Below, piece by piece: positions 47,401 to 55,638 of a stretch of 64,000 nucleotides of DNA. The notes under the pieces were generated by a model that was not told the origin of the DNA, ran no database searches, and saw only the letters and a program-made list of their open reading frames with translations. The DNA comes from Chryseobacterium sp. SORGH_AS_0447 (GTDB lineage: Bacteria > Bacteroidota > Bacteroidia > Flavobacteriales > Weeksellaceae). The stretch is taken from NCBI RefSeq assembly GCF_030818695.1, contig NZ_JAUTAR010000001.1, positions 3,094,501 to 3,158,500 on the forward strand, in the 5' to 3' direction. The translations under genes were made by a program, and so were the position numbers. How positions within the stretch are numbered: the first letter of the stretch is position 1; each line of letters opens with the position of its first letter.

Positions 47401-48185
47401 TTGTTCTGCTCGATCTGCTGTACCGCTTTAGGGGTAATGATGAAAGCCTGTTGGTTATATTCATTATAAACATAGTAGGTATCTATGTTTTGCGAACCGT
47501 CGTTCTTCCGGATTAAAACCGTCTGTCCTCTTCCGTTCTGAAACTGGATGACCGCGTTTCCATCTTCGTCGGTTATTGTATTTTTATACAGGGTTCCCGC
47601 AGGATAAAACCCTGAATTAGCCGAAGAAAGTGATACTGTAGAAACCGTATTGGAAACACCGCTTACCGTATTGGTTGAAGTACTGGTAACAAAAGCCTTT
47701 ACTTCGTTTCCGGTATTGGCTTCGTATTTATATTTTTTCGTTTTCCCGGAACTCATTTTCCATTCCTCTCCCGGATTTGCTTCCTGCAAAACCCTGTCTA
47801 AAGGGGAATTTTCAATTTCCTTTTCCGTAAAAGCATTGGAAACACCATAATAGGCGTTGGCTGCTGTTTCGTTGGTAATTCCGGTGTGGATTGATGAGTT
47901 CTGAGAAGTTACAGGTACGGGCAATATATTTTTTGTCTGCCTTCCGAATCCGTCATACGTTACTGGCATAACCAGATCTTTCCCGGTCGGACTGGCTTTG
48001 ACATTGATGATCTGTTTGGGCCTTCCCAACCCGTCAAAATAGGTAATGGATTCTGATTTTTTGCTACAATCCTGATTCAGACAGTCTATAGACTGCACAT
48101 AATTTTCATTGGATTGTGCAAAAGACATCCCTGCGAGCAATAAGCTTAACAAGGACAATCCTTTTAATATTAAATATTTTTTCAT
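44478..48185 (-). CDS. RHS-repeat protein (DUF6443 type) with C-terminal putative nuclease toxin
   Basis: RHS/YD-repeat protein of 1235 residues from the ATG at 48185 (MKKYLILKGLSLLSLLLAG, signal peptide ending FAQ); a longer frame begins inside the preceding gene. The N-terminus (DCLNQDCSKKSESITYFDGLGRPKQ) is the DUF6443 type seen in Chryseobacterium. Many YD repeats lead to the core end ARFYMADVGRFGTHDPLSN and YAYNNPVMFSDPSGLFG. After this about 220 residues are variable: a linker and a C-terminal domain with GLDAHHVGQ and VPKEGHT, which looks like a His-based HNH-type nuclease. The toxin type is inference; the RHS architecture is firm. Immunity candidates follow directly. Confidence 0.88.
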   Translation of the reverse strand: MKKYLILKGLSLLSLLLAGMSFAQSNENYVQSIDCLNQDCSKKSESITYFDGLGRPKQIINVKASPTGKDLVMPVTYDGFGRQTKNILPVPVTSQNSSIHTGITNETAANAYYGVSNAFTEKEIENSPLDRVLQEANPGEEWKMSSGKTKKYKYEANTGNEVKAFVTSTSTNTVSGVSNTVSTVSLSSANSGFYPAGTLYKNTITDEDGNAVIQFQNGRGQTVLIRKNDGSQNIDTYYVYNEYNQQAFIITPKAVQQIEQNNNVITDAVLNELCYQYRYDGRDRLVEKRLPGKEWEFLAYDKQDRVVLAQDGVLRTINNNFNAKGWLFTKYDESGRVVYTGFFANTATRQAMQNALNSMSANAYNNEKRTSTSFNLQGLDVYYSKQAFPTGSMTLLSVNYYDTYPPEAPAVPQTVLGQYVLPQTVDANNDASTNGFLTASYVKNIEDNNWTKTYNYYDSFGRAIASKRTNYLGGYTNTETEVDFLGVPLRINIFHLRKQGETGVTVMERFVYDDQNRLIKHFHQVDSNPEELLAENTYNDLSQLVNKKVGSTSGSAPLQTIDYDYNVRGWLTDINKNQMAAADLGGKLFSYKIKYANRDGIQNPDSSQFPGKNVIPKYNGNIAEIDWRAVEAIGTNPSITPKRYGYAYDRLDRLTAGFYQNPQNPYSKENTESLAYDLNGNISNIYRTSVMENGSSTATVIDNLTYDYTGNRATKIQDLSGNATGYEGTAGNTIAYDVNGNMKNMIDKSITSIGYNYMNLPNSLTINLGQLTTDIVTKYRADGSKIRKETAKTSVGISGTTTTKETTDYLDGFQYFSTTGENTGGGGSSEMMMASRAYEPQAFTPIDFRDPGTPLIIKTPDLQFFATGEGFYDYVKNQYIYQYKDLQGNVRVSYGKSSTGALEIVDNNDFYPFGMNHLKTGSAYFGGGSYKKYKFLGQELQETGLYDMNARFYMADVGRFGTHDPLSNATLDAYGYAYNNPVMFSDPSGLFGDPVPKLSPNAIGGDNNPAPIEEVVINAPLRAIASNPATTLPNNCSVCYGSVGFTIGNLPQPRREVILPAHYYDGGIAFMGPTDVAGMLVQDKLEDHVGERDAQFLMTLASVGLFVTGTLRETPPATPPSPNLWKVGKYKVMQGIEEGLDAHHVGQKAIMKRLIADYDPKTAPSILVPKEGHTIGKGVVSRNTKGLTSARDVVARDIFELRRVYGSQGIPNEALQELIQLNKTMYEGAFIKAKK

Positions 48186-48192
48186 ACTGTGA

Positions 48193-51100
48193 TTATTGTT
48201 TGTAATGATAATTGTTTTGTTTAACCGTCTTAATAAGTTCAGCTCCTGCAGCATTTTTCCCTCTCACATTTCCGTTCTTCAGTCTTCCTGCAGCATCATA
48301 CCCAAATATCTCCCTGATTCCTGAAGCTGGCGTAATGCTGGTCACTCCAATTAACGGATCATAGGTATAGGTTGTCATTTTCTTTCCTGAAAGAGCGGAT
48401 AATTTTCTGAAATCATTCAGGGCATTTAGAAGCAAGCCCTCTTTGCTTGGATCAGCAGCAGCATCATTGGACGCGGAGACAATTGCGTTGGTTGAAACAG
48501 TAGCCGTAAGCTGGTCGTAGGTAATTCCTTCAATAATAGCTATTGCTTGCGTTTGATTATAACCCCAGACAACAGTCACCGGAGTGCCGTCTTTTTCCGT
48601 ATACTGAACGATATTTCCCTTATCATCATATTTATCATAGGTTACATCTGTAGATGCTGCGTTATTTAGTTTATCATATGATTTCTCAGACAATGGCAGT
48701 ACCAGGTTTCCGGTCTGTGTGGTCGGAAGTGAAGTTGGATAAACGGTTTCTGACCTGTCAAGGGTTTTGGTAACGCCGCCAACGGTTTGGGTCGTCGTGG
48801 TTTCCAATGGAATGGCGATCATGTTTTTACTGATCATTAATTGATTGCCTTTTTCGTGAGCGTAGAAATAGTTGGTTTCTGTGATAATACTATTTGAAGA
48901 AACAACTTTTTCAGAAATAATATTAATAGGTTTTAAGATGTTTTCTAATGAAAAGGTCTTATTTATTATTGTTTCAATTGTACCTGTATTCAGATAATCT
49001 TTTGTTACAACTTCTTCAAGTAAAAACTTCCCTGATTGTATAGGAAAAGAATTTAAAACCCTTGTAGAATAAAAAGAACCAAACGCGGTACTGTGCTCAT
49101 ATATACCAATTTTAGCAGAAGGTATTAACATGCTTACATTGCTATATGAATTTGATGAAAGTATATTTTTTGAGAATGTAGGAGTATACTTATAGTTGAT
49201 CTCTCTAACAGGATTGGTCGAATTATCATTATACATTTTTTCATTTAGAATATTTTTATTTCTAAATTGGTAAGGATTAAACCCATTTCCGGATATAATA
49301 CTGATATCCAATTGGTTTTCTTCTTTTTCAAATTGATATACTCTCTTTCCTTTACCAGCTGTATATTCTGTTATAAATTCATAATTTACAACATCTTTTC
49401 CTAAAAGACTTGAATTAATAGATTGATCAGCATTTAATGCATACATATTGCACAAAACAGGAACGGAACCAGAATTAGGTATTATCTTGGGCACTATTTC
49501 AAGAAAACTTAGAGGAGAAGCAAAATAGGCTGATGAATGTTCACCTGCTATAGTTGGATTATGATAGCTAAATGTTCGCTTTAGGTAATTCGAAGTGCCG
49601 TCAAAATCTTCAATACTCTTTATTCTTAGTCCCCCTACAATGTTATTTTCATCATTGTTTTTTATATATTTTATCTTGGATATTTTTAAACTAATAAAGC
49701 AATTACCTTTTCTCTCTGTCCTTATTCTTTTCTTTACATTAGGATTCGTAAAAAAGATATCTTCAGTAAGTTTGCCTGTTCTATCAGCACCATTAAATAC
49801 AGCAATAATTTCCCAATGATTATTTATAAATTCTTCTAAATATGCAGCTCCTGTACTCTCACTATTTTCTGGTATTTGATTAGGAACTTGGTTTGAACAG
49901 CTATTATGGAACTCTGCCCAAAGCTCTTCCCCTTCCAATCGATTTACATCAATATAAAAATATTCTGTAGGTGACGTTGAAACTGTAATAGTATTGAGAT
50001 CACTTTGGGTATTATTATATGCGTTATTTATTAATCCGTAAACACTTTCAACTTTTTGGGGAATAAGTAATTTTCCCCAAACGGTATTATTTTCATAAGA
50101 AAATAGAGAAAAACCACCTGTAGGATAAAATACTTTTTTTAAAATGTATGCCTGTGAAGTATTAGGATCTACACTCCGGTTACTTCCCTCAACATAATTA
50201 TTATTAAAATAGTGCAAATTAGGAATCATGGTAGAATTATACACCTGACCATTATAATATCCCCACAAATCTTGGGCAAAGCTTCCTAATTCTGGATTTA
50301 AAAGGTCATTATATTCAAAAGAATATTTGCTATTTTCCAATCTATCATTGATACTGATCAATTTCAATCGATGTTTTTTGTATTCATCAACAATATTTAT
50401 ATTTGAATGAAAGTAGTCATGAATAAGTGCGAAGTCTTTTATAATAGTATTACTCTTATTATTTATTACTTGTATATTATCCAACGCAAAAGTATTTTCA
50501 GGATTATCAGAATAAATATCTTTTCGTCCTAAAATTCCATTTATAATATTTTTATAATTAAATTTTACTGTTTGATTATTGTAGATTATCTCTGTTAAAA
50601 GATTGTCTGAATATTTATTCAATGTTGTTGTATGTTGATCTTCCTGCCCCATAATACAGGGATCTCCAGCTCCTGAAGGAATTGGGTAGTAAAAATCAGT
50701 AAAAGAATTACTGATATTCTGATAAGACATTTTTTTTTGGTATTTAAAAGTAATTTCTTCATCATTTGGAAGTGTTATTTTGTATAGGAGTAATGATGAT
50801 GTAAATGATGAAGATCCTGATTGAGAACTTGTGAAAAGATTGCTTCCAACTCCCAAACTATAAACAATGCCTTTATCGTCAGTTATTGTAAACACTTTAT
50901 CTGTGTCAGAATAAGAAATTTTGATATTCTCATATGGAATGGTGTGAAAATTCCCATTACTGTCTCGAACAAATGACCCTGAAACAGTTGGCAAATTATA
51001 ATGATATATATCTGGTTCTGTGTCTAATGTATTATCTTTTAATCCATATAATTTGAGTCTTGTCTCTAAAGGGAAGGATTCTATATCAATTCCGTTATAT

Positions 51101-51501
51101 TGATAATCATAGGCATTTGAGGGATACCATGATGCTGAAATATTCTGCAAATCATCTTTTCCATGAGTTTCTACAGAGATATTATTAGGTATTGATAAGT
51201 TCCATCCCAAGCCTGCTATACTAGACGTTTCATCAACTTTAATTCCCCCTGTATTATAAGTTAAAGCAATAGGAATTGAAACTCCGAATTTTGCTAAAAT
51301 AGTATATAAAGGTATTGAAACGTTAAGCTTGCCTGTTCTATAATCAACAGGAAATTCTCCAGCTTTAAACATACTGTAGGTGGATGGAGAAACCGGTATT
51401 ATTTTATTGTATTCTCTTTGGTTGGGACTAATTTGTCCTTTATACTGTATACCTATAAGTAGAAAATAAATTAGCAATCTTATATTTTCTTTATTCATCA
51501 T
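48193..51501 (-). CDS. RHS-associated large secreted protein, 1102 aa
   Basis: Large secreted protein with a signal sequence (about residues 1-23) and an N-terminal beta domain typical of Bacteroidota RHS partners: YSMFKAGEFPVDYRTGKLNVSIPLYTI, SIPIALTYNTGGIKVDETSS and IAGLGWNLS. It ends with a few RHS-like strands (TYDKYDDKGNIVQYTEKDGT, YTYDPLIGVTSITPASG, IFGYDAAGRLKN). The stop is 7 bases before the next RHS gene, so together they resemble one RHS shell encoded in two pieces. It has no toxin domain or T9SS tail. Probably a structural half or chaperone of the toxin shell. Confidence 0.82.
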   Translation of the reverse strand: MMNKENIRLLIYFLLIGIQYKGQISPNQREYNKIIPVSPSTYSMFKAGEFPVDYRTGKLNVSIPLYTILAKFGVSIPIALTYNTGGIKVDETSSIAGLGWNLSIPNNISVETHGKDDLQNISASWYPSNAYDYQYNGIDIESFPLETRLKLYGLKDNTLDTEPDIYHYNLPTVSGSFVRDSNGNFHTIPYENIKISYSDTDKVFTITDDKGIVYSLGVGSNLFTSSQSGSSSFTSSLLLYKITLPNDEEITFKYQKKMSYQNISNSFTDFYYPIPSGAGDPCIMGQEDQHTTTLNKYSDNLLTEIIYNNQTVKFNYKNIINGILGRKDIYSDNPENTFALDNIQVINNKSNTIIKDFALIHDYFHSNINIVDEYKKHRLKLISINDRLENSKYSFEYNDLLNPELGSFAQDLWGYYNGQVYNSTMIPNLHYFNNNYVEGSNRSVDPNTSQAYILKKVFYPTGGFSLFSYENNTVWGKLLIPQKVESVYGLINNAYNNTQSDLNTITVSTSPTEYFYIDVNRLEGEELWAEFHNSCSNQVPNQIPENSESTGAAYLEEFINNHWEIIAVFNGADRTGKLTEDIFFTNPNVKKRIRTERKGNCFISLKISKIKYIKNNDENNIVGGLRIKSIEDFDGTSNYLKRTFSYHNPTIAGEHSSAYFASPLSFLEIVPKIIPNSGSVPVLCNMYALNADQSINSSLLGKDVVNYEFITEYTAGKGKRVYQFEKEENQLDISIISGNGFNPYQFRNKNILNEKMYNDNSTNPVREINYKYTPTFSKNILSSNSYSNVSMLIPSAKIGIYEHSTAFGSFYSTRVLNSFPIQSGKFLLEEVVTKDYLNTGTIETIINKTFSLENILKPINIISEKVVSSNSIITETNYFYAHEKGNQLMISKNMIAIPLETTTTQTVGGVTKTLDRSETVYPTSLPTTQTGNLVLPLSEKSYDKLNNAASTDVTYDKYDDKGNIVQYTEKDGTPVTVVWGYNQTQAIAIIEGITYDQLTATVSTNAIVSASNDAAADPSKEGLLLNALNDFRKLSALSGKKMTTYTYDPLIGVTSITPASGIREIFGYDAAGRLKNGNVRGKNAAGAELIKTVKQNNYHYKQ

Positions 51502-51506
51502 AATAA

Positions 51507-53090
51507 TTACTTTTTAATCAGTTTCGTACTCGCCGTTTTCCCTGAATCCGTTCTTACCGATACCAGGTAAGCCCCCTGAATCAGCGGCTGCGTGTTGAGT
51601 TTGGTTACTTTGTTTTTTGTTCTGATGCTCTGAAGCTGTCTTCCGCCCATATCATACACCGTAATCTCCGCTCCGAACGCTCCTTCTCTCAGACCCTCAA
51701 ACCCAAGCTCCACATACGCATAATCACTTACCGGGTTCGGGTAAATCTTAATATCCTGCTTCTCGATCAATTGGTCAATCTGTTTATCTCCAAGCTTTAT
51801 GATCTTCCAGTTCTCTTTACCCAACTCTTCGGCGCTGGTTCCGGCCAAAATGATCGAACCGTCACGGTTCAGCTTAATATCCGAAAGCCGCTCCTCCCTT
51901 TTGCTGGATTCTCCTTTTATATGCTTTCTCCACTGCTCATGGCCGTTCTGATCCAGGTACAGCATCCAGAACTTTTCATCATCCGTTTCAATCCTTCCTT
52001 CTGCCTGGGTATAGCCGCCCAATAAAATTCCTTTCGTATTTTTATCATCGGAAGCATGCAGAACACTCATGCCCATCAGAACATCACGGTTTTTAAAATT
52101 GTAGGATTTCTGCCGGATTTCTTCACCTTTTGCGTTTACGGAAATGAGCCAAAGGTCTGTTCCTTCTTCGATGCCTACGGTTTTATTCCCGGATCTTTCC
52201 GATCTGGATTCCCCTCCGATCAGATATCCGGTGGAAGTCATGGCCAAAGTCCTTAAATGATCGTCACCTGTTCCACCGAAGTTATTTTCCCATTCTACTT
52301 TGCCGTCTTTACTAAGCTTAACGATCCAGTAGTCGCCTTCACCGTAATTGGAGGTGGTTTTTGGTTGATGGTTCATAGCATTGCTACTTCCAGCCACCGC
52401 TCCGCTTCTGGAGTAGATCCCTAATAAAGCTCCGCCATCCAACGTTGGGATCATTTTTTCCACTTCGTCCAATCCTTTTCCGCCTAAAACAAGCTGGGAA
52501 ATTTCCTTTCCGTTTTTATCCAGCTTCACAACTAACACATCTTTAGAGCCGTACCCCTTTTCAGCATTCTGAATATTCCCGGCTACAAAAAATCCGAAAT
52601 CCGTCGTCTGGATCACCGCTCTCGCTTCTTCATCCGAAGCAGTGCCAATGGTTTTCTGCCACAATTCATCACCGAATTCGTTCAGTCGAATTAACCATAC
52701 GTCCGATCCACCTTTCGATTCGTCTTTCTTATCCAGGCCTTTCCCGCTGTAGGAAGTTCCTGCAAGCAAAAATCCGCCTTCTTGGGTATTAACAGTAGCG
52801 GATAAAAAATCATGGTTTTTCCCGGAAAAATATTTTTCCCAGACTTCTTCTCCCCGAGAATTTAATTTTACCAGATGAAAATCGTAGCCGTTGTTTTGCT
52901 TACTGTCTGAAGAAATTTTATTGGATTGGATACTGCTTCCCGAAATCAGATATTGTCCGTCGATGGTTATTGTAACCTGGCTTAAGAAATCCTGGGTCGA
53001 GGATCGGATGTCCTTCTGCCAGACCACTTCCTGGGCCGAAACACCCAGAACCGTACACACAGCAAGTGCGCTCATGTAGAGTTTTTTCAT
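51507..53090 (-). CDS. T9SS type A sorting-domain protein with propeller-like repeats
   Basis: Secreted 527-residue protein: signal peptide (MKKLYMSALAVCTVLGVSAQ), about seven repeats of the delta-60/propeller kind (GGFLLAGTSYSGKG, GGALLGIYSRSG, GYLIGGESRSE) and a C-terminal T9SS type A domain (IKIYPNPVSDYAYVELG... STKLIKK). It would cross the outer membrane by type IX secretion and be attached or released. It is the first gene of the RHS operon, 5 bases before the 1102-aa gene, behind a good promoter. A role in surface display or delivery of the RHS toxin is possible but unproven. Confidence 0.9.
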   Translation of the reverse strand: MKKLYMSALAVCTVLGVSAQEVVWQKDIRSSTQDFLSQVTITIDGQYLISGSSIQSNKISSDSKQNNGYDFHLVKLNSRGEEVWEKYFSGKNHDFLSATVNTQEGGFLLAGTSYSGKGLDKKDESKGGSDVWLIRLNEFGDELWQKTIGTASDEEARAVIQTTDFGFFVAGNIQNAEKGYGSKDVLVVKLDKNGKEISQLVLGGKGLDEVEKMIPTLDGGALLGIYSRSGAVAGSSNAMNHQPKTTSNYGEGDYWIVKLSKDGKVEWENNFGGTGDDHLRTLAMTSTGYLIGGESRSERSGNKTVGIEEGTDLWLISVNAKGEEIRQKSYNFKNRDVLMGMSVLHASDDKNTKGILLGGYTQAEGRIETDDEKFWMLYLDQNGHEQWRKHIKGESSKREERLSDIKLNRDGSIILAGTSAEELGKENWKIIKLGDKQIDQLIEKQDIKIYPNPVSDYAYVELGFEGLREGAFGAEITVYDMGGRQLQSIRTKNKVTKLNTQPLIQGAYLVSVRTDSGKTASTKLIKK

Positions 53091-53127
53091 GTCCTTCGAG
53101 TTAATTATTAATTTTTTATAATTCCTG

Positions 53128-53157
53128 CAAAAATATAATTTTTACCTGATCAGCAAA
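53128..53157 (-). promoter_or_regulatory. Promoter of the T9SS-RHS-immunity operon
   Basis: On the minus strand TTTG (53154-53157), an 18-base spacer and TATTTTTG (53128-53135) fit the flavobacterial -33/-7 consensus TTTG-N17..20-TAnnTTTG. The start codon lies about 38 bases downstream. Confidence 0.65.
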
Positions 53158-53381
53158 GGATTTATTAAAGAAATTTAATATCCTGCTGATCATTCTTCTG
53201 CAAAGCTATAACCGCGATGCGACAAAACGTGACGCATTATTTTAAAATAGAAAAATTAAGCTCACAGGAAATTTTTAAATCTCTTACTATACAAATATAT
53301 AAAAAAATAGCAATTTATTATTGTCAATATATTTATAAAAGCAATAATTACTTGTTTTATATGATTAATCACTTTTAATTT

Positions 53382-53475
53382 CTTCCACAATTCTTCGGGT
53401 GTTCTTCGGTAATCCTTCGGAAAAAAGATGTTTTTTCCGAAGCAGACCCGAAGGTGATCCGAAGAAGTCCCGAAG
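53382..53475. repeat. Symmetric array of CTTCGG half-sites at exact 11-bp spacing
   Basis: CTTCGG occurs at 53393, 53404 and 53415 (with a degenerate CTTCCA at 53382), and its complement CCGAAG at 53437, 53448, 53459 and 53470. All steps are 11 bases, or 22 across the centre at 53428.5. The centre is a perfect 12-bp stem, CTTCGGAAAAAA/TTTTTTCCGAAG, with loop GATG; the outer half-sites pair with symmetric 5-base internal loops. It lies in the 605-base gap between the T9SS-RHS operon and tetR. Confidence 0.9.
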
Positions 53476-53490
53476 AAAAGGATAAGAATA

Positions 53491-53530
53491 CCGGTCAAAG
53501 CCGGTCAAAAGTAGTCAAAACAGGTCATTA
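53491..53530. repeat. Four 10-bp-phased GGTCA direct repeats
   Basis: Ten-base units CCGGTCAAAG, CCGGTCAAAA, GTAGTCAAAA and CAGGTCATTA place GGTCA (one AGTCA) at 53493, 53503, 53513 and 53523. The spacing equals one helical turn and the array adjoins the 11-bp-phased one. Direct-repeat binding by a regulator is plausible. Confidence 0.8.
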
Positions 53531-53695
53531 CTTTCATAAATAAATTTAATACCTTTAAAACCTCTGAAATATCACTAATGAATAAAAAGATAAATCCTCT
53601 TCCCAAAGACAAATATTTACCTTTCATAAAACCGATTTTAAACTAAGATTTCTCTGATAATTTCTTACTTTGCAGGAAGACCCAATATTATCTTT

Positions 53696-54286
53696 ATGAA
53701 AAAGTCACAGGAAACCAGGCTCCACATTCTTCAAACCGCCTTTCAGCTGATTTATGGCAAAGGATACCAGACGACAAGTGTGGATGAGATCATTGCCCAA
53801 ACGAAAGTGACCAAAGGGGCTTTTTACTATCATTTCAAGACAAAAGATGAAATGGGCCTTGCCATTCTTAATGAGCTGCTGAGACCTACTTTTACTGATC
53901 ATTTTATCAGTCCTCTCGAAAATTCAGAAAATGCATTGGAAAGCATCTATGACCTGCTTTACAAAATTCTGATGGAAGATTCTTTTATGACGGTGGAAAA
54001 CGGCTGTCCGGCTTCCAACTTTACGCAGGAAATGGCTCCCTGGAATGCGGAATTTACCCAAACACTGAATGAACTCTCCAAAGATTGGGAACTAGCCATG
54101 ATTCAGGCCATTGAAAAAAGTAAGGAAAAAGGGTTGGTGAGAACCGAAGTCAATGCCGAAGAGGTTGCCGTATTTGTATTGTCAGGCTATTGGGGCGTCA
54201 GGAATCTGGGAAAACTGGAAAATTCCAAAGGGGTATATAAGGTTTTTCTAAAAGGACTCACGTCTTATTTTAACAGCTTGGGCTAA
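53696..54286 (+). CDS. TetR/AcrR-family transcriptional regulator
   Basis: Repressor of 196 residues: an N-terminal helix-turn-helix (about 8-55, TRLHILQTAFQLIYGKGYQTTSVDEI with AKVTKGAFYYHF-like recognition helix) and an all-helical ligand domain. The form VENGCPASNFTQEMAP in the ligand domain is typical of the TetR group near AcuR/NemR-like regulators of reactive electrophile or quinone stress. A palindromic site lies just after its stop, in front of the next operon in the same direction, which it probably represses. A TACTTTGC near 53668 may be its own -7 element. Confidence 0.92.
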   Translation: MKKSQETRLHILQTAFQLIYGKGYQTTSVDEIIAQTKVTKGAFYYHFKTKDEMGLAILNELLRPTFTDHFISPLENSENALESIYDLLYKILMEDSFMTVENGCPASNFTQEMAPWNAEFTQTLNELSKDWELAMIQAIEKSKEKGLVRTEVNAEEVAVFVLSGYWGVRNLGKLENSKGVYKVFLKGLTSYFNSLG

Positions 54287-54297
54287 CTTTTTTTCAA

Positions 54298-54319
54298 AAA
54301 CATACCAATTAGTATGTTT
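54298..54319. promoter_or_regulatory. Palindromic TetR-type operator
   Basis: AAACATAC-CAATTA-GTATGTTT has 8-bp perfect arms. It lies 12 bases after the tetR stop and immediately upstream of the -7 element of the next operon, the expected position for repression by the adjacent TetR protein. Confidence 0.75.
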
Positions 54320-54326
54320 TTTATTT

Positions 54327-54334
54327 TACCTTTG
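54327..54334 (+). promoter_or_regulatory. -7 element of the membrane protein-rhodanese operon
   Basis: TACCTTTG matches TAnnTTTG; it follows the palindrome and precedes the ATG at 54354 by 19 bases. Confidence 0.6.
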
Positions 54335-54353
54335 TCACATTGTTAAAAGTTTA

Positions 54354-54815
54354 ATGATGTATCAGACACTGACCTTTCTTCATTCTATTTTCCGATGGCT
54401 GGTTCTCCTAAGCCTTGTCTTCTCGATATTCAGGGCTTATAACGGCTATTTTGCTCGTCAGAAATTTTCCGGAACCGACGATTCCCTACGGCATTGGACC
54501 GCAACGATTGCCCACATCCAGCTGGTGTTGGGGATTGCTCTGTATTCACAAAGTCCGATGGTAACCTATTTCTGGAAAAATTTTGATCAGGCTAAAGAAT
54601 CTTTTGACCTTATCTTTTTCGGGGTGATTCATATTGGGCTTATGCTTACTGCTATAATCCTTATCACGATCGGATCCTCCATGACCAAACGGAAAAAAGA
54701 TGATACAGAAAAATTCAGAACCATGCTGATCTATTATAGCATTGCCCTTGTTATTATATTCCTGGCTATTCCCTGGCCGTTTTCTCCACTCGCCAACAGA
54801 CCTTATTTAAGATAA
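54354..54815 (+). CDS. Four-helix membrane protein, 153 aa
   Basis: Inner-membrane protein with about four transmembrane helices (LHSIFRWLVLLSLVFSIF, ATIAHIQLVLGIALYS, LIFFGVIHIGLMLTAIILI and a last helix with IALVIIFLAIPWPF). His residues in the helices (LHSIFRW, AHIQ, IHIG) resemble haem ligands of small cytochrome-b-like proteins, but haem binding is not established. First gene of a TetR-controlled operon with a DUF3817 and a rhodanese gene (1-base gap to the next). Confidence 0.8.
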   Translation: MMYQTLTFLHSIFRWLVLLSLVFSIFRAYNGYFARQKFSGTDDSLRHWTATIAHIQLVLGIALYSQSPMVTYFWKNFDQAKESFDLIFFGVIHIGLMLTAIILITIGSSMTKRKKDDTEKFRTMLIYYSIALVIIFLAIPWPFSPLANRPYLR

Positions 54816-54816
54816 T

Positions 54817-55119
54817 ATGATCCATTTATTCAAAACAAAAATCGGAAGATTAAGGATGATCGCCATCCTTGAAGGAATCTCCCTGTTAGTGCTTGTCTTT
54901 ATTGCTGTTCCGCTGAAATACGGATTCGATAATCCTTCACTGGTAAAAATGATGGGCCCGGTACACGGTTCGTTGTTCCTGCTGTTTTTATTCACTACCT
55001 TAAGTGTCGGCGTTGAACAGGGGTGGAAGTTTAAAGAAATAACCTGGAAAGTCCTGTTGGCCTGTGTAATTCCGTTCGGAACCTTTTATATTGACCACAA
55101 AATCTTACGCCGGTTATGA
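54817..55119 (+). CDS. DUF3817-family membrane protein
   Basis: Small membrane protein of 100 residues with three predicted helices. The segments LRMIAILEGISLLVLVFIA, VPLKYGF and MMGPVHGSLFLLFL are the DUF3817 signature, including the conserved GPxHG. Function is unknown in the family. It overlaps the rhodanese gene by 4 bases and follows the previous gene by 1 base, so the operon is tight. Confidence 0.88.
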   Translation: MIHLFKTKIGRLRMIAILEGISLLVLVFIAVPLKYGFDNPSLVKMMGPVHGSLFLLFLFTTLSVGVEQGWKFKEITWKVLLACVIPFGTFYIDHKILRRL

Positions 55120-55484
55120 AAAGTCTCATTGTATGCTGCGGAATCGTTCTTGCCCTTTATATCACCTACAGGATTTACAAATACCAGACACTGGACGACG
55201 GACTGGAACAGCTGATCAAAAAAGGAGCAGTGATTCTTGATGTGAGGACGGAAAGTGAATATAAGACCGGCCACATTCCCGGATCTGAAAATATCTCGCT
55301 GGGTACCATCAGGGAGCGGTATACCGAACTTGATCCGTCCAAAACCTATATCACCGTCTGCTCGCATGGACTGAGAAGCGTAAAGGCAGAACATATTTTA
55401 AAAGAAAAAGGGTTCAAACATGTTTATAACGGAGGTGCCTGGATCGACCTGCAGAATCATCTCGGTTTAGACAGAACCCGTTAA
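55116..55484 (+). CDS. Membrane-anchored rhodanese-like sulfurtransferase
   Basis: Single rhodanese domain (about residues 30-120) behind an N-terminal helix (SLIVCCGIVLALYITYRIY) that anchors it to the membrane. The active loop is CSHGLRS with the catalytic Cys in VCSHGL; VILDVRTESEYKTGHIPGS is the usual entry motif. It would carry persulphide sulfur, perhaps for detoxification or thiol redox, which suits control by a stress-type TetR. Last gene of the operon. Confidence 0.9.
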   Translation: MKSLIVCCGIVLALYITYRIYKYQTLDDGLEQLIKKGAVILDVRTESEYKTGHIPGSENISLGTIRERYTELDPSKTYITVCSHGLRSVKAEHILKEKGFKHVYNGGAWIDLQNHLGLDRTR

Positions 55485-55638
55485 AAAATCAGTGTCTCTC
55501 CCCTAAATATTGCTTTTCTTTGACATAAGATTTGTTTCTTTATTGTTGTTTAAACAGATCATTTTGCTCAAATCAATTGCAGTCATGTCTCAGATTGCTC
55601 AGGGAAAAAGTTTAGTTCAAATATAATTCACTTCAAAA

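Noticed and set aside
53262-53498. Minus-strand 78-codon frame across the phased array
   Set aside because: The 11-base periodicity is incompatible with codon repeats and the translation is a low-complexity hydrophobic tail; judged non-coding.
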